This document shows positions 35,641 to 45,007 of a DNA stretch of 56,197 nt, one piece after another. The position numbers and the translations under genes are program-made. The notes beneath the pieces were generated by a model. It saw nothing but the letters and a program-made list of their open reading frames with translations. It did not search any database and was not told the origin of the DNA. Position 1 is the stretch's first letter. Every line of letters begins with the position of its first letter. Origin of the DNA: Pelotomaculum terephthalicicum JT (GTDB taxonomy: Bacteria > Bacillota > Desulfotomaculia > Desulfotomaculales > Pelotomaculaceae); contig NZ_JAKNBL010000018.1 of the NCBI RefSeq assembly GCF_022410535.1, positions 1 through 56,197 on the forward strand, given 5' to 3'.

Positions 35641-36705
35641 TTAATTTATGATTCCAAACACCCCCAGAAACACTTCCAAGAGGATCAGGAAAACGATGGC
35701 AAGTTCCAGGAGTTCTGAGCGCTGGTTAATATTCCTGTTGCTCAGCATGGTATAGCTTTGGGTGATAATATTGATCTTCCGGTTGATGCTTTCCTCCCAG
35801 GCTTTTGTGCGCAAAATTGAAAGTGCGGTTCCGTAAACTCTTGCGTAAAAGACATCCTCGGTTACTTTCAAGGAGTTGTCAATTCTTTCTGTAATTTCTG
35901 TGATGTCTACGATCAACTCCATCAACTGGTTCATGATTCGCCGGTAGTGATTCAAACGCCTGAAGCTGGTTAGTTTCTCCGCTTCTTCGATGGCATCGTA
36001 CATTTTTTCCATTTCGCCGGTCAGCAAGCTGTCGTAATACCTCAATTCGAGCAGCTGTGAATTGGCGAACTCAAGCAGGTCGGGTATGTCGGTGCTCCCG
36101 GTAGGGTCATAAACCAGGGCGGAATCCCACGTGATAATAGTAAGATCCTCTAAACCGTAAGAAAAAGAGTTGCGCAGGGTTTCGCGGCGCACTTCTTTGC
36201 TGACCGTTTCGGTTTCCGCCAGGAGCAGCGGTACGGGATCCCAGCTTTCATCCCACTCTCTGAAGTAAAAGATGGTAAAATCTTCGACGAATCCGCTAAA
36301 TGACTCTTTGATCAAGGCATTGGAAAGAATCTTTAGGGTGTTTCTCAGCTGCTTGTATAATAACGGTTCTATCGTTTCTGATTTATTCAGCTCAACTGCA
36401 AGATCTCTGACATCTTCATAGCTAATGCCCGACGGCAGCGGTATACGCATAATAATTACAATTACACCGAGATCATATATTCTAGCGGTAAACTGCGCGT
36501 CATAAATCCGGTTGCGAAGCGTTACCGGGATTTCACCCAACTCCACCGATACGGGCGGATTTTTAAACTGAATCGACTTAGGTCTAATCCGTGAGAGGCG
36601 CATTCTTGATGTCTGGTGTTCCTGGGAAAGGATTTCTTCCACACGGTGCAGCTTGATTTCTTCAGCTGTATCGTACAGACGGTACACCCATACGGAATTG
36701 CTCAT
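35641..36705 (-). CDS. RMD1/DUF155-like protein with C-terminal membrane anchor
   Basis: 354 residues. The central part (ARIYDLGVIVIIMRIPLP, SYGLEDLTIITWDSALVYDP, LLEFANSQLLELRYYD) has the order and spacing of the DUF155 (RMD1/Sif2/RMND1) family. It is followed by a long helical region and a terminal hydrophobic segment (LLELAIVFLILLEVFLGVFGI). Family members in eukaryotes are mitochondrial and linked to translation; the bacterial role is unknown. It starts two bases after the helicase frame, implying co-translation. Confidence 0.6.
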   Translation of the reverse strand: MSNSVWVYRLYDTAEEIKLHRVEEILSQEHQTSRMRLSRIRPKSIQFKNPPVSVELGEIPVTLRNRIYDAQFTARIYDLGVIVIIMRIPLPSGISYEDVRDLAVELNKSETIEPLLYKQLRNTLKILSNALIKESFSGFVEDFTIFYFREWDESWDPVPLLLAETETVSKEVRRETLRNSFSYGLEDLTIITWDSALVYDPTGSTDIPDLLEFANSQLLELRYYDSLLTGEMEKMYDAIEEAEKLTSFRRLNHYRRIMNQLMELIVDITEITERIDNSLKVTEDVFYARVYGTALSILRTKAWEESINRKINIITQSYTMLSNRNINQRSELLELAIVFLILLEVFLGVFGIIN

Positions 36706-36707
36706 GA

Positions 36708-38270
36708 TTAAAAACAGAGGGCGACCTCTTCCCGGTCCAGACGTCCCCGGATTGCCCTTACCCTTTCTGCTAGATTGTGGTTGTCACCGGCCGCGCGTTC
36801 AATCTGGCGGAGGAGGTCAATTTCCCTCCTGAAGATCGAAAACACGTCTCCCGGTTGAAAAGTTGACATTTCCAATAACTCGTTAAAACTAGCGCCGCTG
36901 TACCACGCGTGAGCAAGCGCGCCGGGCAAATCCGACCAAATGCAGAATCTTTCCGGGACGCCCATGCTAAGCAATTCCCACTTTATTTGAGAAGCTTCCC
37001 GCAATGCGGGCAGGTCGAGCCAGGTTGCCCGTGTGTTTTTACCGGGTATAAACTCGATGCCCGCTAGAACAGCCGCTATTTCTGCCGGGTCAGCATCTTC
37101 AATAATTCCGGAATAGGCCAGTTCAGTAACCAATATTTCCTGTACGTGCAGTTCAAGAGCAAATAAACCGCGCGGGAAAAACTCCCTGTTTTTTACGTAA
37201 CCCAGTTTTTCCAGAATATCTCGAACTTCGCCATATTCTCTAAAGGTTGAATCGACTTGTTCTGTAACGACTTTGTATTCTTGGTAAAGCGTGTTTAAAT
37301 GCATTTTTACCTTGATTAATTTTTCAACGCCTGAACGGCATTTGTTTGAATCCCGGCATTTCCTCGGGCTCAACGAGGCAAGCTGTTTTTTTAGCGATTC
37401 TTTTTCCTTGTTCCTGCCGCGCCGGCGGGAATGCTTCAGCCGCCTGTGCGCTCTCGCCCTCTCGATCGGACATTTGAGGGTTAAACTATCATGACAGAGG
37501 CCTGATGTTAATTCCAAGACAAGTTCTTTGGATAATTTTATTTGCTCAGCAAGCTCTTTTTCCCTTTTCCTGGTTTGGTATGATTTAAAATTATCGTTTA
37601 AAAACCGGTCAATCTCGCTATCAGACTTATATCTTAGTAAACTTAGGACAGTGTTTGGCGAGATAATCAGCCTGCCGGAAACCGGCTCAACAGAATTTTC
37701 GTCAAAAAAACCGGTTTGTTCAGGAAAGCGGCTGTCAATGCGAATAATGGCGTGACCGACCTGATCAAAACCGCGCCGTCCCGCCCGTCCGGCCATCTGG
37801 TAGAATTCCCTGTTTTGCAGGATGCGGAAATCATGACCGTCCCATTTTCTGGTCGAGTCAAATATGGCGCTGGCGGCAGGGAAATTGACCCCGGCGGCGA
37901 AAGTTTCCGTGCAGAACACCACCCAGATTAGACGCTTGGAATAAAGGTTTTCCACCAGGTACTTAACCGGAGGCAGCATGCCGGCGTGATGATAAGCTAT
38001 TCCCTGATATAACAGCCGCTGCAATATGTGCCAGCCCGCCCCGCTAAATGTACCGGGATATTCAGCTTCGGCGGCGCGGATTATTTCCCCGGCGGCGCTT
38101 TTTTCTTCAGGATTAAGAAAATCCCATTCCCGGCTTAAGTCTTGCGCAAGAATTTCAGTGCGTCCCCGGCTGAAAACGAAAAAGAGGGCCGGCAATTTGT
38201 CTTGAATCTGTTCAATGATTTCACTACATGACAATTCCTGCAGTTCCGTCTTGCTCACTCCTCCGCCCAT
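36708..38270 (-). CDS. Ski2-like helicase, C-terminal half (RecA2 and beyond)
   Basis: 520 residues. Motif IV region FFVFSRGRTE, motif V CTETFAAGVNFPA and motif VI QMAGRAGRRGFD (~150-160) belong to a Ski2/Mtr4-type RNA helicase. A winged-helix/helical region and a zinc-like cysteine cluster (CHDSL, CPIERA, CRDSNKC) follow. The ATP-binding half is the upstream gene in another frame, overlapping by 16 bp. It cannot work alone because Walker motifs are missing. A functional two-subunit helicase and a frameshifted single gene are both possible. Confidence 0.85.
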   Translation of the reverse strand: MGGGVSKTELQELSCSEIIEQIQDKLPALFFVFSRGRTEILAQDLSREWDFLNPEEKSAAGEIIRAAEAEYPGTFSGAGWHILQRLLYQGIAYHHAGMLPPVKYLVENLYSKRLIWVVFCTETFAAGVNFPAASAIFDSTRKWDGHDFRILQNREFYQMAGRAGRRGFDQVGHAIIRIDSRFPEQTGFFDENSVEPVSGRLIISPNTVLSLLRYKSDSEIDRFLNDNFKSYQTRKREKELAEQIKLSKELVLELTSGLCHDSLTLKCPIERARAHRRLKHSRRRGRNKEKESLKKQLASLSPRKCRDSNKCRSGVEKLIKVKMHLNTLYQEYKVVTEQVDSTFREYGEVRDILEKLGYVKNREFFPRGLFALELHVQEILVTELAYSGIIEDADPAEIAAVLAGIEFIPGKNTRATWLDLPALREASQIKWELLSMGVPERFCIWSDLPGALAHAWYSGASFNELLEMSTFQPGDVFSIFRREIDLLRQIERAAGDNHNLAERVRAIRGRLDREEVALCF

Positions 38271-40360
38271 TGTCTTCTATTGCGGAATGCTTTTAGGTAT
38301 TCAGCCAGTTCATCGACCTCTTGCCTTGCCTCGTTCTCTTCAACTATTTGTCCATTTGGCGTTACCCAGCATATTTTCAGGGGCACTTGTCTCTTTTTTT
38401 CTTCGATGATAATTACTTTTTCGCGCCGCACCGAGCCAATCCAATCTGCAATTTCCCGGATATTAGGCACCGTTGCGGACAAGCCTAAAAACTTAATGTG
38501 CGGCGGGGCGAACAGGATGCTTTCTTCCCACGTGGTGCCCCGTTCGCTGTCATCAAGGTAGTGAATCTCATCAAAAACAACGTATGTTGATTTTTTTAAT
38601 TGTTCCGGTTCACCAAGACACCAGTTTCTGAATATTTCCGTGGTCATGATTAGCAGCGGCGCGCCGGCATTTACGCTTATATCTCCGGTAACAAGCCCGA
38701 CAGCGTCCAAACCGAATGTCTCTTTGAAATCCCTGTATTTTTGGTTGGAAAGCGCTTTCAGCGGGGAAGTGTAAACCATTCCATTTCCGGCAGCCATCAG
38801 ATCTCTGGCCAGTATTTCCGCCACAAGGGTTTTTCCATTGCCGGTAGGCGCCGATAAGAGGACGGAATGACCGGCGCGGAGGGCTTCGACTGCTTCAATT
38901 TGAAAACGGTCCAGCTGCAACTGGTGCTGATTGTCCAGCGTGAGTTCCTTGCGCAGCAAAGGCCTTTTCGGGGCAAGGAACTGCTTTTTCCCGCAGCGCC
39001 TGGAACCGCTCCCACCGGTTTTTTCGACGGAACTCCAGCCGGATAGGATTTCCGGCAGGCTTTTTTGCAGTTCTTCAATATTTCTTCGAGTGAACAGTTG
39101 TCCCGAATTTGCGTCTTTACTGCAATGACCGGCCGGCTCCAGCTTGCCTTCGTTAACCAGGCGTCTGACTTGTCCGGTTGTGATTCCCAACAATACCGCG
39201 GCCCGGGGGATTTTTAACTTTTCATGTTTTTGGGATAAGTCTCGCAGCAGGGGGCTGTTCATTTTTAGTTGCTCAACATCATTGCGCCACATTCGCCTCT
39301 TGCCGTCAAGATAAAAAGCTTCAATGTTATTGTTCTGAATTAACTGATTTAAGATTTCTTCCTCCACACCAAGAAAATTTAAAGTTTCCTTTTCACCCAT
39401 GGAAATTGTTTTTAAAAAAGCCGGGGCGCTAATTCGAGCCGGTGGGTCAAAGTATCGTCCGGTAATATCCACGAGTTGGTCTGTTACAATGTCACCGGGG
39501 AATTCCCGGCGCAGGCAAAAGTATTCCTTACCGTTTAATACAGCGTTAACCGTATGTTTGTCAGCTATACTCTGAAATATGCTTTTATTCATCTCCAGCT
39601 CTTCTAAAGTAAAAAACGGTGACGGCAGGGAGTTTAAAGTGTCGTTGCACAGCTTCAGCTGCCGGCGCCGTTCCAGTTCTGTTCTGCCTGCGGGAGAATC
39701 GCTGGTTGTGAGCAGAGCGTGGGGAAGTCTGATTAACTTGCCCTGACTGTCTCCAGCCGTTATTATTGCTCTAATGTTTTTATGTTTCTGAAAAATACGG
39801 AGAAGATCCGACAGGCGCCGGGGCTTCTCCCGGACATATTCGTAAAAATATTCCCTCGCGCCGCTGCTGTCGGGTAAGGTATACCGTCCGTCCGGCAAAC
39901 GGGCGAACCGCCGCCAAGTTTGCGAAGAAATATTTTCGATGCCTGTCGCCGCTGTTATCTGCAGGCGAGAGCGCGGTTGCCCGTCAGACAGCAGTTCTGT
40001 TATGGATTTTACCTGATTGTGGTCAAGCTGGTCATCAAGTAATATCTCTTGAGCAGGACTATATTTTTTCAGTTCCTTAAGGATTTTCGGTAAGCTGTTT
40101 CTCATTTGCCCACGCCCGGTATGCCAGGTTGCACCCCCCGCCGGAGTATCGATCTCTTTATTGCCGATCAGCCACCCGGCTCTTGTTTTAAGCCGCCCAA
40201 TCCTGATCTCTTCTTTTTCAATAAGTGAGCTGAGTGCTCCTGCAAGAGCGTCAAATTCGCAATTGCACTTGGAATATACCTCTTCCAGGGACAAGATTTC
40301 ATTCTCTCTGAGCAGGTCCAGCAGCAAATCAATCGCCTGCTTTGTTTTATTGTTTGCCAA
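38255..40360 (-). CDS. Ski2-like helicase, N-terminal half (accessory domain plus RecA1)
   Basis: 701 residues. Residues 1-~470 are an unfamiliar helical region with winged-helix-like pieces (e.g. IPRAAVLLGITTGQVRRLVNEGKL). Residues ~480-690 are RecA1 with APTGNGKT (~500), SPLKALSNQKY, DEIHYLDDSERG (~597) and LGLSATVPN. The frame stops in the linker before RecA2. The end overlaps the next ATG and contains GGAGGAG, which could act as a ribosome site for coupling. The long N-terminal extension is unlike classical Ski2 proteins. Confidence 0.85.
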   Translation of the reverse strand: MANNKTKQAIDLLLDLLRENEILSLEEVYSKCNCEFDALAGALSSLIEKEEIRIGRLKTRAGWLIGNKEIDTPAGGATWHTGRGQMRNSLPKILKELKKYSPAQEILLDDQLDHNQVKSITELLSDGQPRSRLQITAATGIENISSQTWRRFARLPDGRYTLPDSSGAREYFYEYVREKPRRLSDLLRIFQKHKNIRAIITAGDSQGKLIRLPHALLTTSDSPAGRTELERRRQLKLCNDTLNSLPSPFFTLEELEMNKSIFQSIADKHTVNAVLNGKEYFCLRREFPGDIVTDQLVDITGRYFDPPARISAPAFLKTISMGEKETLNFLGVEEEILNQLIQNNNIEAFYLDGKRRMWRNDVEQLKMNSPLLRDLSQKHEKLKIPRAAVLLGITTGQVRRLVNEGKLEPAGHCSKDANSGQLFTRRNIEELQKSLPEILSGWSSVEKTGGSGSRRCGKKQFLAPKRPLLRKELTLDNQHQLQLDRFQIEAVEALRAGHSVLLSAPTGNGKTLVAEILARDLMAAGNGMVYTSPLKALSNQKYRDFKETFGLDAVGLVTGDISVNAGAPLLIMTTEIFRNWCLGEPEQLKKSTYVVFDEIHYLDDSERGTTWEESILFAPPHIKFLGLSATVPNIREIADWIGSVRREKVIIIEEKKRQVPLKICWVTPNGQIVEENEARQEVDELAEYLKAFRNRRQWAEE

Positions 40361-40529
40361 ACCTATAAAACACCTCTTAACCAGCTTTACTCATATTATT
40401 TGTAGTCTAGCACATCTCATGCCAAAATAACAATAAAATTACTAATTTCATAAAAATAATAGCTCTTTCCTAAATTTATTATATTATAGTATGATTATAA
40501 AAATAATTAAATCAAAACGGGTGGAATTT

Positions 40530-41603
40530 ATGGAAGCAAGAGATTTGCTTGGCAAACTGCGCAAAAAGATTGATGCGATTGATTTTGAAATTTTAAAATT
40601 AGTAAATCAAAGAATGGAACACACATTACGTACAAGAAAGCTGAAGGCAAATATAGCGGACCCCGGCAGGGAACAGGAGATAATGGCCGGCATACGGCGC
40701 CGTTCAAATGCTCTAGTCGGCCCTGATTTTTCTGAGCATTTATTTAAAGTAATTATCAATGAAAGTAAGCTGTTGCAACAAAAAGAGCTAAAACTTATTG
40801 GCTTTCAGGGTGAGCATGGAGCATATGGTGAGGTTGCGATAAGAATTGTGGACCAAAGTCTGCTGCCTATTCCATGTTTAGAATTTGTTGATGTTTTTGA
40901 TGAGGTGGTTAACGGACAGCTTGATTTTGGCATTGTTCCCGTGGAAAACTCGCTAGAGGGCGCGGTTACACAGGTTAATGACCTGCTGGTAGAAGCAGAT
41001 GTGCAAAATATCAAAATTGTCGGCGAAGTGAAAATACCAATTCACCATTGCTTGCTGGCTTTGCCGGGTACGGATTATCGTGAAATAAAAGTAGTGTATT
41101 CGCATCCTCAAGCGTTGGCGCAATGCCGCGGGTTTCTTTCCGGGAATAAGCTGGACTCCATGCCGTATTACGATACCGCCGGAGCGGCAATGATGCTGTC
41201 AAAAGAAAAGCCAAGGGCGGCTGCCGCGATTGCCAGCAAGCTTTGCGCAGAATTGTATAATTTGGAGGTCCTTTTCGAAAATATAGAAGATAATGAGACT
41301 AATGCCACCAGATTTTTGCTCATATCCAATAAAGAAAGCAATAAAGCCGGCAATAAATGTTCAATTGTATTTTCAACGGAACATAAGGCGGGCGCGTTGT
41401 TCAATATCTTGAAAATTTTTTCAGACGCCGGTTTGAATCTGACCAGAATTGAATCAAGGCCTATGCGTAATGACCCTGGGAAATATGCTTTTCTGCTTGA
41501 TTTTTTAGGCTCTAATCGTGAACAAACGGTTGTCGACACTTTAGAGAAAGTAAAAAAGGAGACAGCTATTTTTAAGTTTCTGGGTTGTTATAGTGAATTA
41601 TGA
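40530..41603 (+). CDS. pheA: Chorismate mutase / prephenate dehydratase (P-protein)
   Basis: 357 residues from ATG 40530 (GGTGGA four bases upstream). Residues ~1-85 are an AroQ-type chorismate mutase (LRKKIDAIDFEILKLVNQRM). Residues ~90-270 are prephenate dehydratase (GFQGEHGAYGEVA, VPVENSLEGAVTQVNDLL, NATRFLLI). Residues ~280-357 are an ACT domain with ESRPMRNDPGKYAF for phenylalanine feedback. It converts chorismate to phenylpyruvate. It is divergent from the helicase gene and not in an aro cluster. Confidence 0.95.
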   Translation: MEARDLLGKLRKKIDAIDFEILKLVNQRMEHTLRTRKLKANIADPGREQEIMAGIRRRSNALVGPDFSEHLFKVIINESKLLQQKELKLIGFQGEHGAYGEVAIRIVDQSLLPIPCLEFVDVFDEVVNGQLDFGIVPVENSLEGAVTQVNDLLVEADVQNIKIVGEVKIPIHHCLLALPGTDYREIKVVYSHPQALAQCRGFLSGNKLDSMPYYDTAGAAMMLSKEKPRAAAAIASKLCAELYNLEVLFENIEDNETNATRFLLISNKESNKAGNKCSIVFSTEHKAGALFNILKIFSDAGLNLTRIESRPMRNDPGKYAFLLDFLGSNREQTVVDTLEKVKKETAIFKFLGCYSEL

Positions 41604-41718
41604 GTCCATGCTGAAATTATCTGCAGTGATTTGCTGACAGCCCAAAAACCTTATGCGTTCGGACAGAAGGAAAATGACTGGCTGTGGTCGAATTATTACC
41701 TCTTAGGGAGGGGACAAA

Positions 41719-41994
41719 ATGCCGAACTTTAATATTAGCGATGAGTATCTGAGGCTAATCAAAGTTGTTTCAGAGAAAAATAATATAAGTCAGGATGAAG
41801 TAGTGGAAACAGCTCTGGAAATGTTTTTGAAGATGTATTTTATACGTTTTGACATGTACCCTGAATTGGAAACTGTCCAGCGTGAGTTCGGCAATCATGA
41901 GCTGGATGCCGAACAGGTTAGAGAGAAGATCAATAACGACAAAACAATGGTTGATACAGCCATAGCGGAGGCAGAACGTCTGGGTTTAATTTAG
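41719..41994 (+). CDS. Small hypothetical protein, ribbon-helix-helix-like
   Basis: 91 residues after AGGGAGGGG. MPNFNISDEYLRLIKVVSEK followed by SQDEVVETALEMFLKMY has the pattern of an RHH domain. The rest is acidic and helical. It lies upstream of adk with no clear functional link. Confidence 0.6.
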   Translation: MPNFNISDEYLRLIKVVSEKNNISQDEVVETALEMFLKMYFIRFDMYPELETVQREFGNHELDAEQVREKINNDKTMVDTAIAEAERLGLI

Positions 41995-42111
41995 CATTAT
42001 TTTATAGATATTTATACGCCGGTTGTTTTCAGATTTATCAAATTTATGTTAAAATAGCAATGTTGAGTTTGGAGAGATAATCCTGCAATGAGAAAAAGGG
42101 GAGGGATAGTT

Positions 42112-42750
42112 GTGAAACTTTTGATTATGGGACCGCCGGGAGCAGGTAAAGGAACTCAAGCGGAGGGGCTGGTTAAAAATCTGCAAATTACTCATGTGTC
42201 TACGGGTGATATGTTCCGTGCGGCAATCAAGGAAGGTACCGACATGGGTAAAAAGGCCAAGGAATATATGGACAAAGGTGAATTAGTGCCTGATTCCGTG
42301 GTGGTAGGTATGGTTAAAGACCGCATTTCTCAACCCGATTGCGCCAAAGGTTTTCTGCTGGATGGCTTCCCCCGGACGGTCGCCCAGGCCGAAGCGCTTG
42401 ATCAGACCTTCAAAGAATTAGGCATTAAAGCAGATGGTGTGATTAATATTGACGTGCCCAGGGAAAGATTAATGGCCCGCCTGACCGGACGCCGTATTTG
42501 CCGTTCCTGTGGCGCCAGCTACCATGTCATCTTCAATAAACCTGCGGAAGAAGGAAAGTGCAACTGCGGCGGTGAGCTCTACCAGCGCAGCGACGACAAT
42601 GAGGTGGCGGTAGGCAACAGGCTTGATATATATGAAGCCCAGACACAGCCGTTGATTAACTACTATGCAAAACAAAACCTTCTCAAGAACATTAATGGAG
42701 ACCAGGATATTAAGAACGTTTTGGCGGATGTTCTCGCGAGTGTGCGCTAA
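42112..42750 (+). CDS. adk: Adenylate kinase
   Basis: 212 residues from GTG 42112, which follows AGGGGAGGG; an ATG eight codons upstream is less likely. It interconverts ATP+AMP and 2 ADP. P-loop [12 protein letters not shown] site [10 protein letters not shown] and [11 protein letters not shown] are intact. The LID carries cysteines (CRSCGASYH...CNCGG) of the zinc-type Gram-positive form. It is outside the usual secY-adk-map context. Confidence 0.96.
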   Translation: MKLLIMGPPGAGKGTQAEGLVKNLQITHVSTGDMFRAAIKEGTDMGKKAKEYMDKGELVPDSVVVGMVKDRISQPDCAKGFLLDGFPRTVAQAEALDQTFKELGIKADGVINIDVPRERLMARLTGRRICRSCGASYHVIFNKPAEEGKCNCGGELYQRSDDNEVAVGNRLDIYEAQTQPLINYYAKQNLLKNINGDQDIKNVLADVLASVR

Positions 42751-42762
42751 CCCGGTTTAATA

Positions 42763-42795
42763 AAGCCTCCCGGAAAACTTCGGGAGGCTTTTTGT
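42763..42795 (+). terminator. Terminator after adk
   Basis: AAGCCTCCCG-gaaaactt-CGGGAGGCTT followed by TTTGT, a classical intrinsic terminator. Confidence 0.9.
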
Positions 42796-42829
42796 CAGTG
42801 GTGAGAGAAAGTAACAGGAGGGGGCGCTG

Positions 42830-43660
42830 TTGGAAGCTAAAAAAGTACCTCAGGTGGATTTTGCCGTCATTGGCGGGTCAAGCACTTTTTCAATAAACTT
42901 CCCCGAAGATTTACAGCGGGGCGACACACGGATTATCGCCGACGCTCTGACGTTTGAAACGCCGTATGGGGTGAGCCCTCCTCTGAAATTATTCATGTTA
43001 GATAAAAAGAAGATCATAACAGTGAAAATGCACGGGTGGAGAGGCGGTATTGCCAGGGCGGATGCTTCACGCCAGGTATTTTGGGTGTTTCGCGAAGCAG
43101 GTGTGAAAAAAATAGTGTCGGAGGGCGGGGTCGGATCGATTAACCGGCTTTTGCGGCCGCGTGACCTAATAGTCCCCACCGACTATCTTGATTTTTCCAT
43201 GCGTAAAGATGTAAGCCTGGGCGGAGCTTTTTTATTGACCATGCGCAAGTCGGTTTGTCCCGGCATAAGAAGGGAATTAGTGCGGAGTGCCGAGGCGGAA
43301 GCAGTCGGCAGGGTTTTTGACCGGGGTGTCTACGCCGTAACAGATGGCAGGCATTTTGAAAGCCCCGCTGAAGTAGAGATGCTTTACCGGCTGGGCGCGG
43401 ATATCGTAGGGCAAAGCATGTGCCCGGAGGTTTATTTGGCGCGAGAAATCGGCGCTTGCTACGGGCGTATGGATATGGTGGTAAATTACGCTGAAGGTGT
43501 CATCAAAGAGTGGGATTACGAAGAAATGGCCGGTATTTTTTACGGTGAGCCCGGTAAAATCGGCAGCATTATCCTAAATACCCTGGCCCGGATTGAGCCG
43601 GAGCAGTCGTGCGGATGCACGCAATATAGAAAACCCAGTCTGCTAAAAGAGAAAACATAA
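42830..43660 (+). CDS. MTAP-like purine nucleoside phosphorylase
   Basis: 276 residues, TTG start after GGAGGGGG. FAVIGGSSTF, EGGVGSINRLLRPRDLIVPTDYLDF, YAVTDGRHFESPAEVEML and DIVGQSMCPEVYLARE follow the 5'-methylthioadenosine/inosine phosphorylase pattern. It probably cleaves a methylthio-purine nucleoside in the methionine salvage route. The phosphate-loop region is less canonical (MHGWRGGIARAD), so the substrate is uncertain. Confidence 0.85.
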   Translation: MEAKKVPQVDFAVIGGSSTFSINFPEDLQRGDTRIIADALTFETPYGVSPPLKLFMLDKKKIITVKMHGWRGGIARADASRQVFWVFREAGVKKIVSEGGVGSINRLLRPRDLIVPTDYLDFSMRKDVSLGGAFLLTMRKSVCPGIRRELVRSAEAEAVGRVFDRGVYAVTDGRHFESPAEVEMLYRLGADIVGQSMCPEVYLAREIGACYGRMDMVVNYAEGVIKEWDYEEMAGIFYGEPGKIGSIILNTLARIEPEQSCGCTQYRKPSLLKEKT

Positions 43661-43720
43661 TATACCAGGAAAGTTTACACTCTGCGAACATATATTTTAG
43701 ATAAAAGTGAATAAGGGGGT

Positions 43721-43771
43721 ATGAGTAAACAGTATCTTGGTAAAGAGCGGAATGAGCTGGATTGGTGTTGA
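43721..43771 (+). CDS. 16-residue mini-ORF ahead of a terminator
   Basis: ATG lies two bases after AAGGGGGT. It encodes MSKQYLGKERNELDWC. The spacing is short, and the stop is followed 20 bp later by an intrinsic terminator. It could be a tiny gene or chance; there is no homology evidence. Confidence 0.25.
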   Translation: MSKQYLGKERNELDWC

Positions 43772-43790
43772 CAAACCTTGGATAAACGGC

Positions 43791-43826
43791 GGGGACAGCA
43801 AATAGCTGCCCCTTTTCAATTTTTTA
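43791..43826 (+). terminator. Terminator before the DUF5665 gene
   Basis: GGGGACAGC-aaata-GCTGCCCC (one bulge) followed by TTTTCAATTTTTT. Confidence 0.75.
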
Positions 43827-43873
43827 TGGAGCTGCGGGATACAATATATTAAAGAACCGTAAAGGGTGATTTT

Positions 43874-44173
43874 TTGGATAACGATGAAAAACGGTTGTTA
43901 AAGATTCTTCAAGATAAAATAAACAATCTGTCCGTGAGCATCGAGAAGATGAAACTTGCCGAGTACGTGAGTCTTCTTGAACATCCATGGCGCTTGATGT
44001 ATATAAATTTTATCGCCGGGCTGGCCAGGGGGGTTGGCATAGCTATCGGTTTTACTATCCTGGGCGCTGTTGTTTTATATTTCTTGCGTATTTTGGTTAT
44101 GCTTAATTTGCCTTTAATAGGTGATTTTATCGCTGAGATAGTGAGACTGGTCTACCTAAAGGTAGGTACATAA
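43874..44173 (+). CDS. DUF5665 small membrane protein
   Basis: 99 residues, TTG start after AAAGGGTGA. A charged N-terminal helix (LLKILQDKINNLSVSIEKM) is followed by YVSLLEHPWRLMYINFIAGLARGVGIAIG and a membrane segment, the DUF5665 pattern. The function is unknown. It lies 28 bp before yteA and is probably co-transcribed. Confidence 0.75.
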   Translation: MDNDEKRLLKILQDKINNLSVSIEKMKLAEYVSLLEHPWRLMYINFIAGLARGVGIAIGFTILGAVVLYFLRILVMLNLPLIGDFIAEIVRLVYLKVGT

Positions 44174-44201
44174 AATGCGCGATTAAATGCACGGAGGTAA
44201 T

Positions 44202-44900
44202 ATGATGCAGGAAAAACAATATGCACAAATTAAAGGTAAGCTTGAAGATTTAAAGCAAAACCTGGAGGACCGCATTAAATATCTTGATGAGCAAGGATTA
44301 AGCGTCCCGCTGGGTTATTCTGTCGGTGAACTGTCCACTTACGATAATCACCCGGCGGACATTGGTTCTGAGGTTTTTGAACGGAGCAAGGACTTTGCCT
44401 TGCGTGAAAATGCCGCAATAGCATTAGCGGCGGTAAATGAGGCTATAGAAAAGATTAACAATGGCACTTACGGTATTTGTGACGTTTGTGGTGAAAAAAT
44501 TCAAAAAGAACGGCTCGAAGCTGTTCCTTACACTACTAAATGCCGGGATTGTAAAGAAGCAGAAGAGGCGCTTCCCGACCAGAATGTTCGTCCTGTTGAA
44601 GAGGAAGTTTTAGGCAAGCCTTTTGCCAGGACTTTTACGGATGATCCTGAAGCCGTAGGATATGACGGTGAAGATGCCTGGCGGGAAGTAGCCCATTATA
44701 GCGAAACAAACGAAGAGTGGGCGAGAGGCGGAACTTATTACGGGTATTCCACGTATAACCCTAATGAAGAGGGGGGGACGGAAGATGTTGATGAAATTCC
44801 TTACGAAGTAGGCGACGAAGGGGTCTTTTATAAAAGCTTCGCTGGGTCAGATGATGAAGATTCCCCGGCAGAGAAAATTGATGCAGGTAAAGATGAGTAA
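44202..44900 (+). CDS. yteA: YteA-family TraR/DksA-type zinc-finger protein
   Basis: 232 residues from ATG 44202 (GGAGG five bases upstream; the next codon is also ATG). A helical hairpin (~5-70) precedes the zinc finger CDVCGEKI...CRDC (C-x2-C-x17-C-x2-C). A long acidic C-terminal tail is typical of the YteA branch. DksA relatives bind RNA polymerase. Members of this branch are often found in spore-formers; the role is not established. Confidence 0.85.
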   Translation: MMQEKQYAQIKGKLEDLKQNLEDRIKYLDEQGLSVPLGYSVGELSTYDNHPADIGSEVFERSKDFALRENAAIALAAVNEAIEKINNGTYGICDVCGEKIQKERLEAVPYTTKCRDCKEAEEALPDQNVRPVEEEVLGKPFARTFTDDPEAVGYDGEDAWREVAHYSETNEEWARGGTYYGYSTYNPNEEGGTEDVDEIPYEVGDEGVFYKSFAGSDDEDSPAEKIDAGKDE

Positions 44901-45007
44901 AAATTACATCCGCATCACTTTTTTACCAGTTGCTAGGTTTTATTTAATTATAAACAATTATTTGGTATAATTAATTATCTAGCTTAAAGAAGAATGGAAG
45001 AAAAGGC

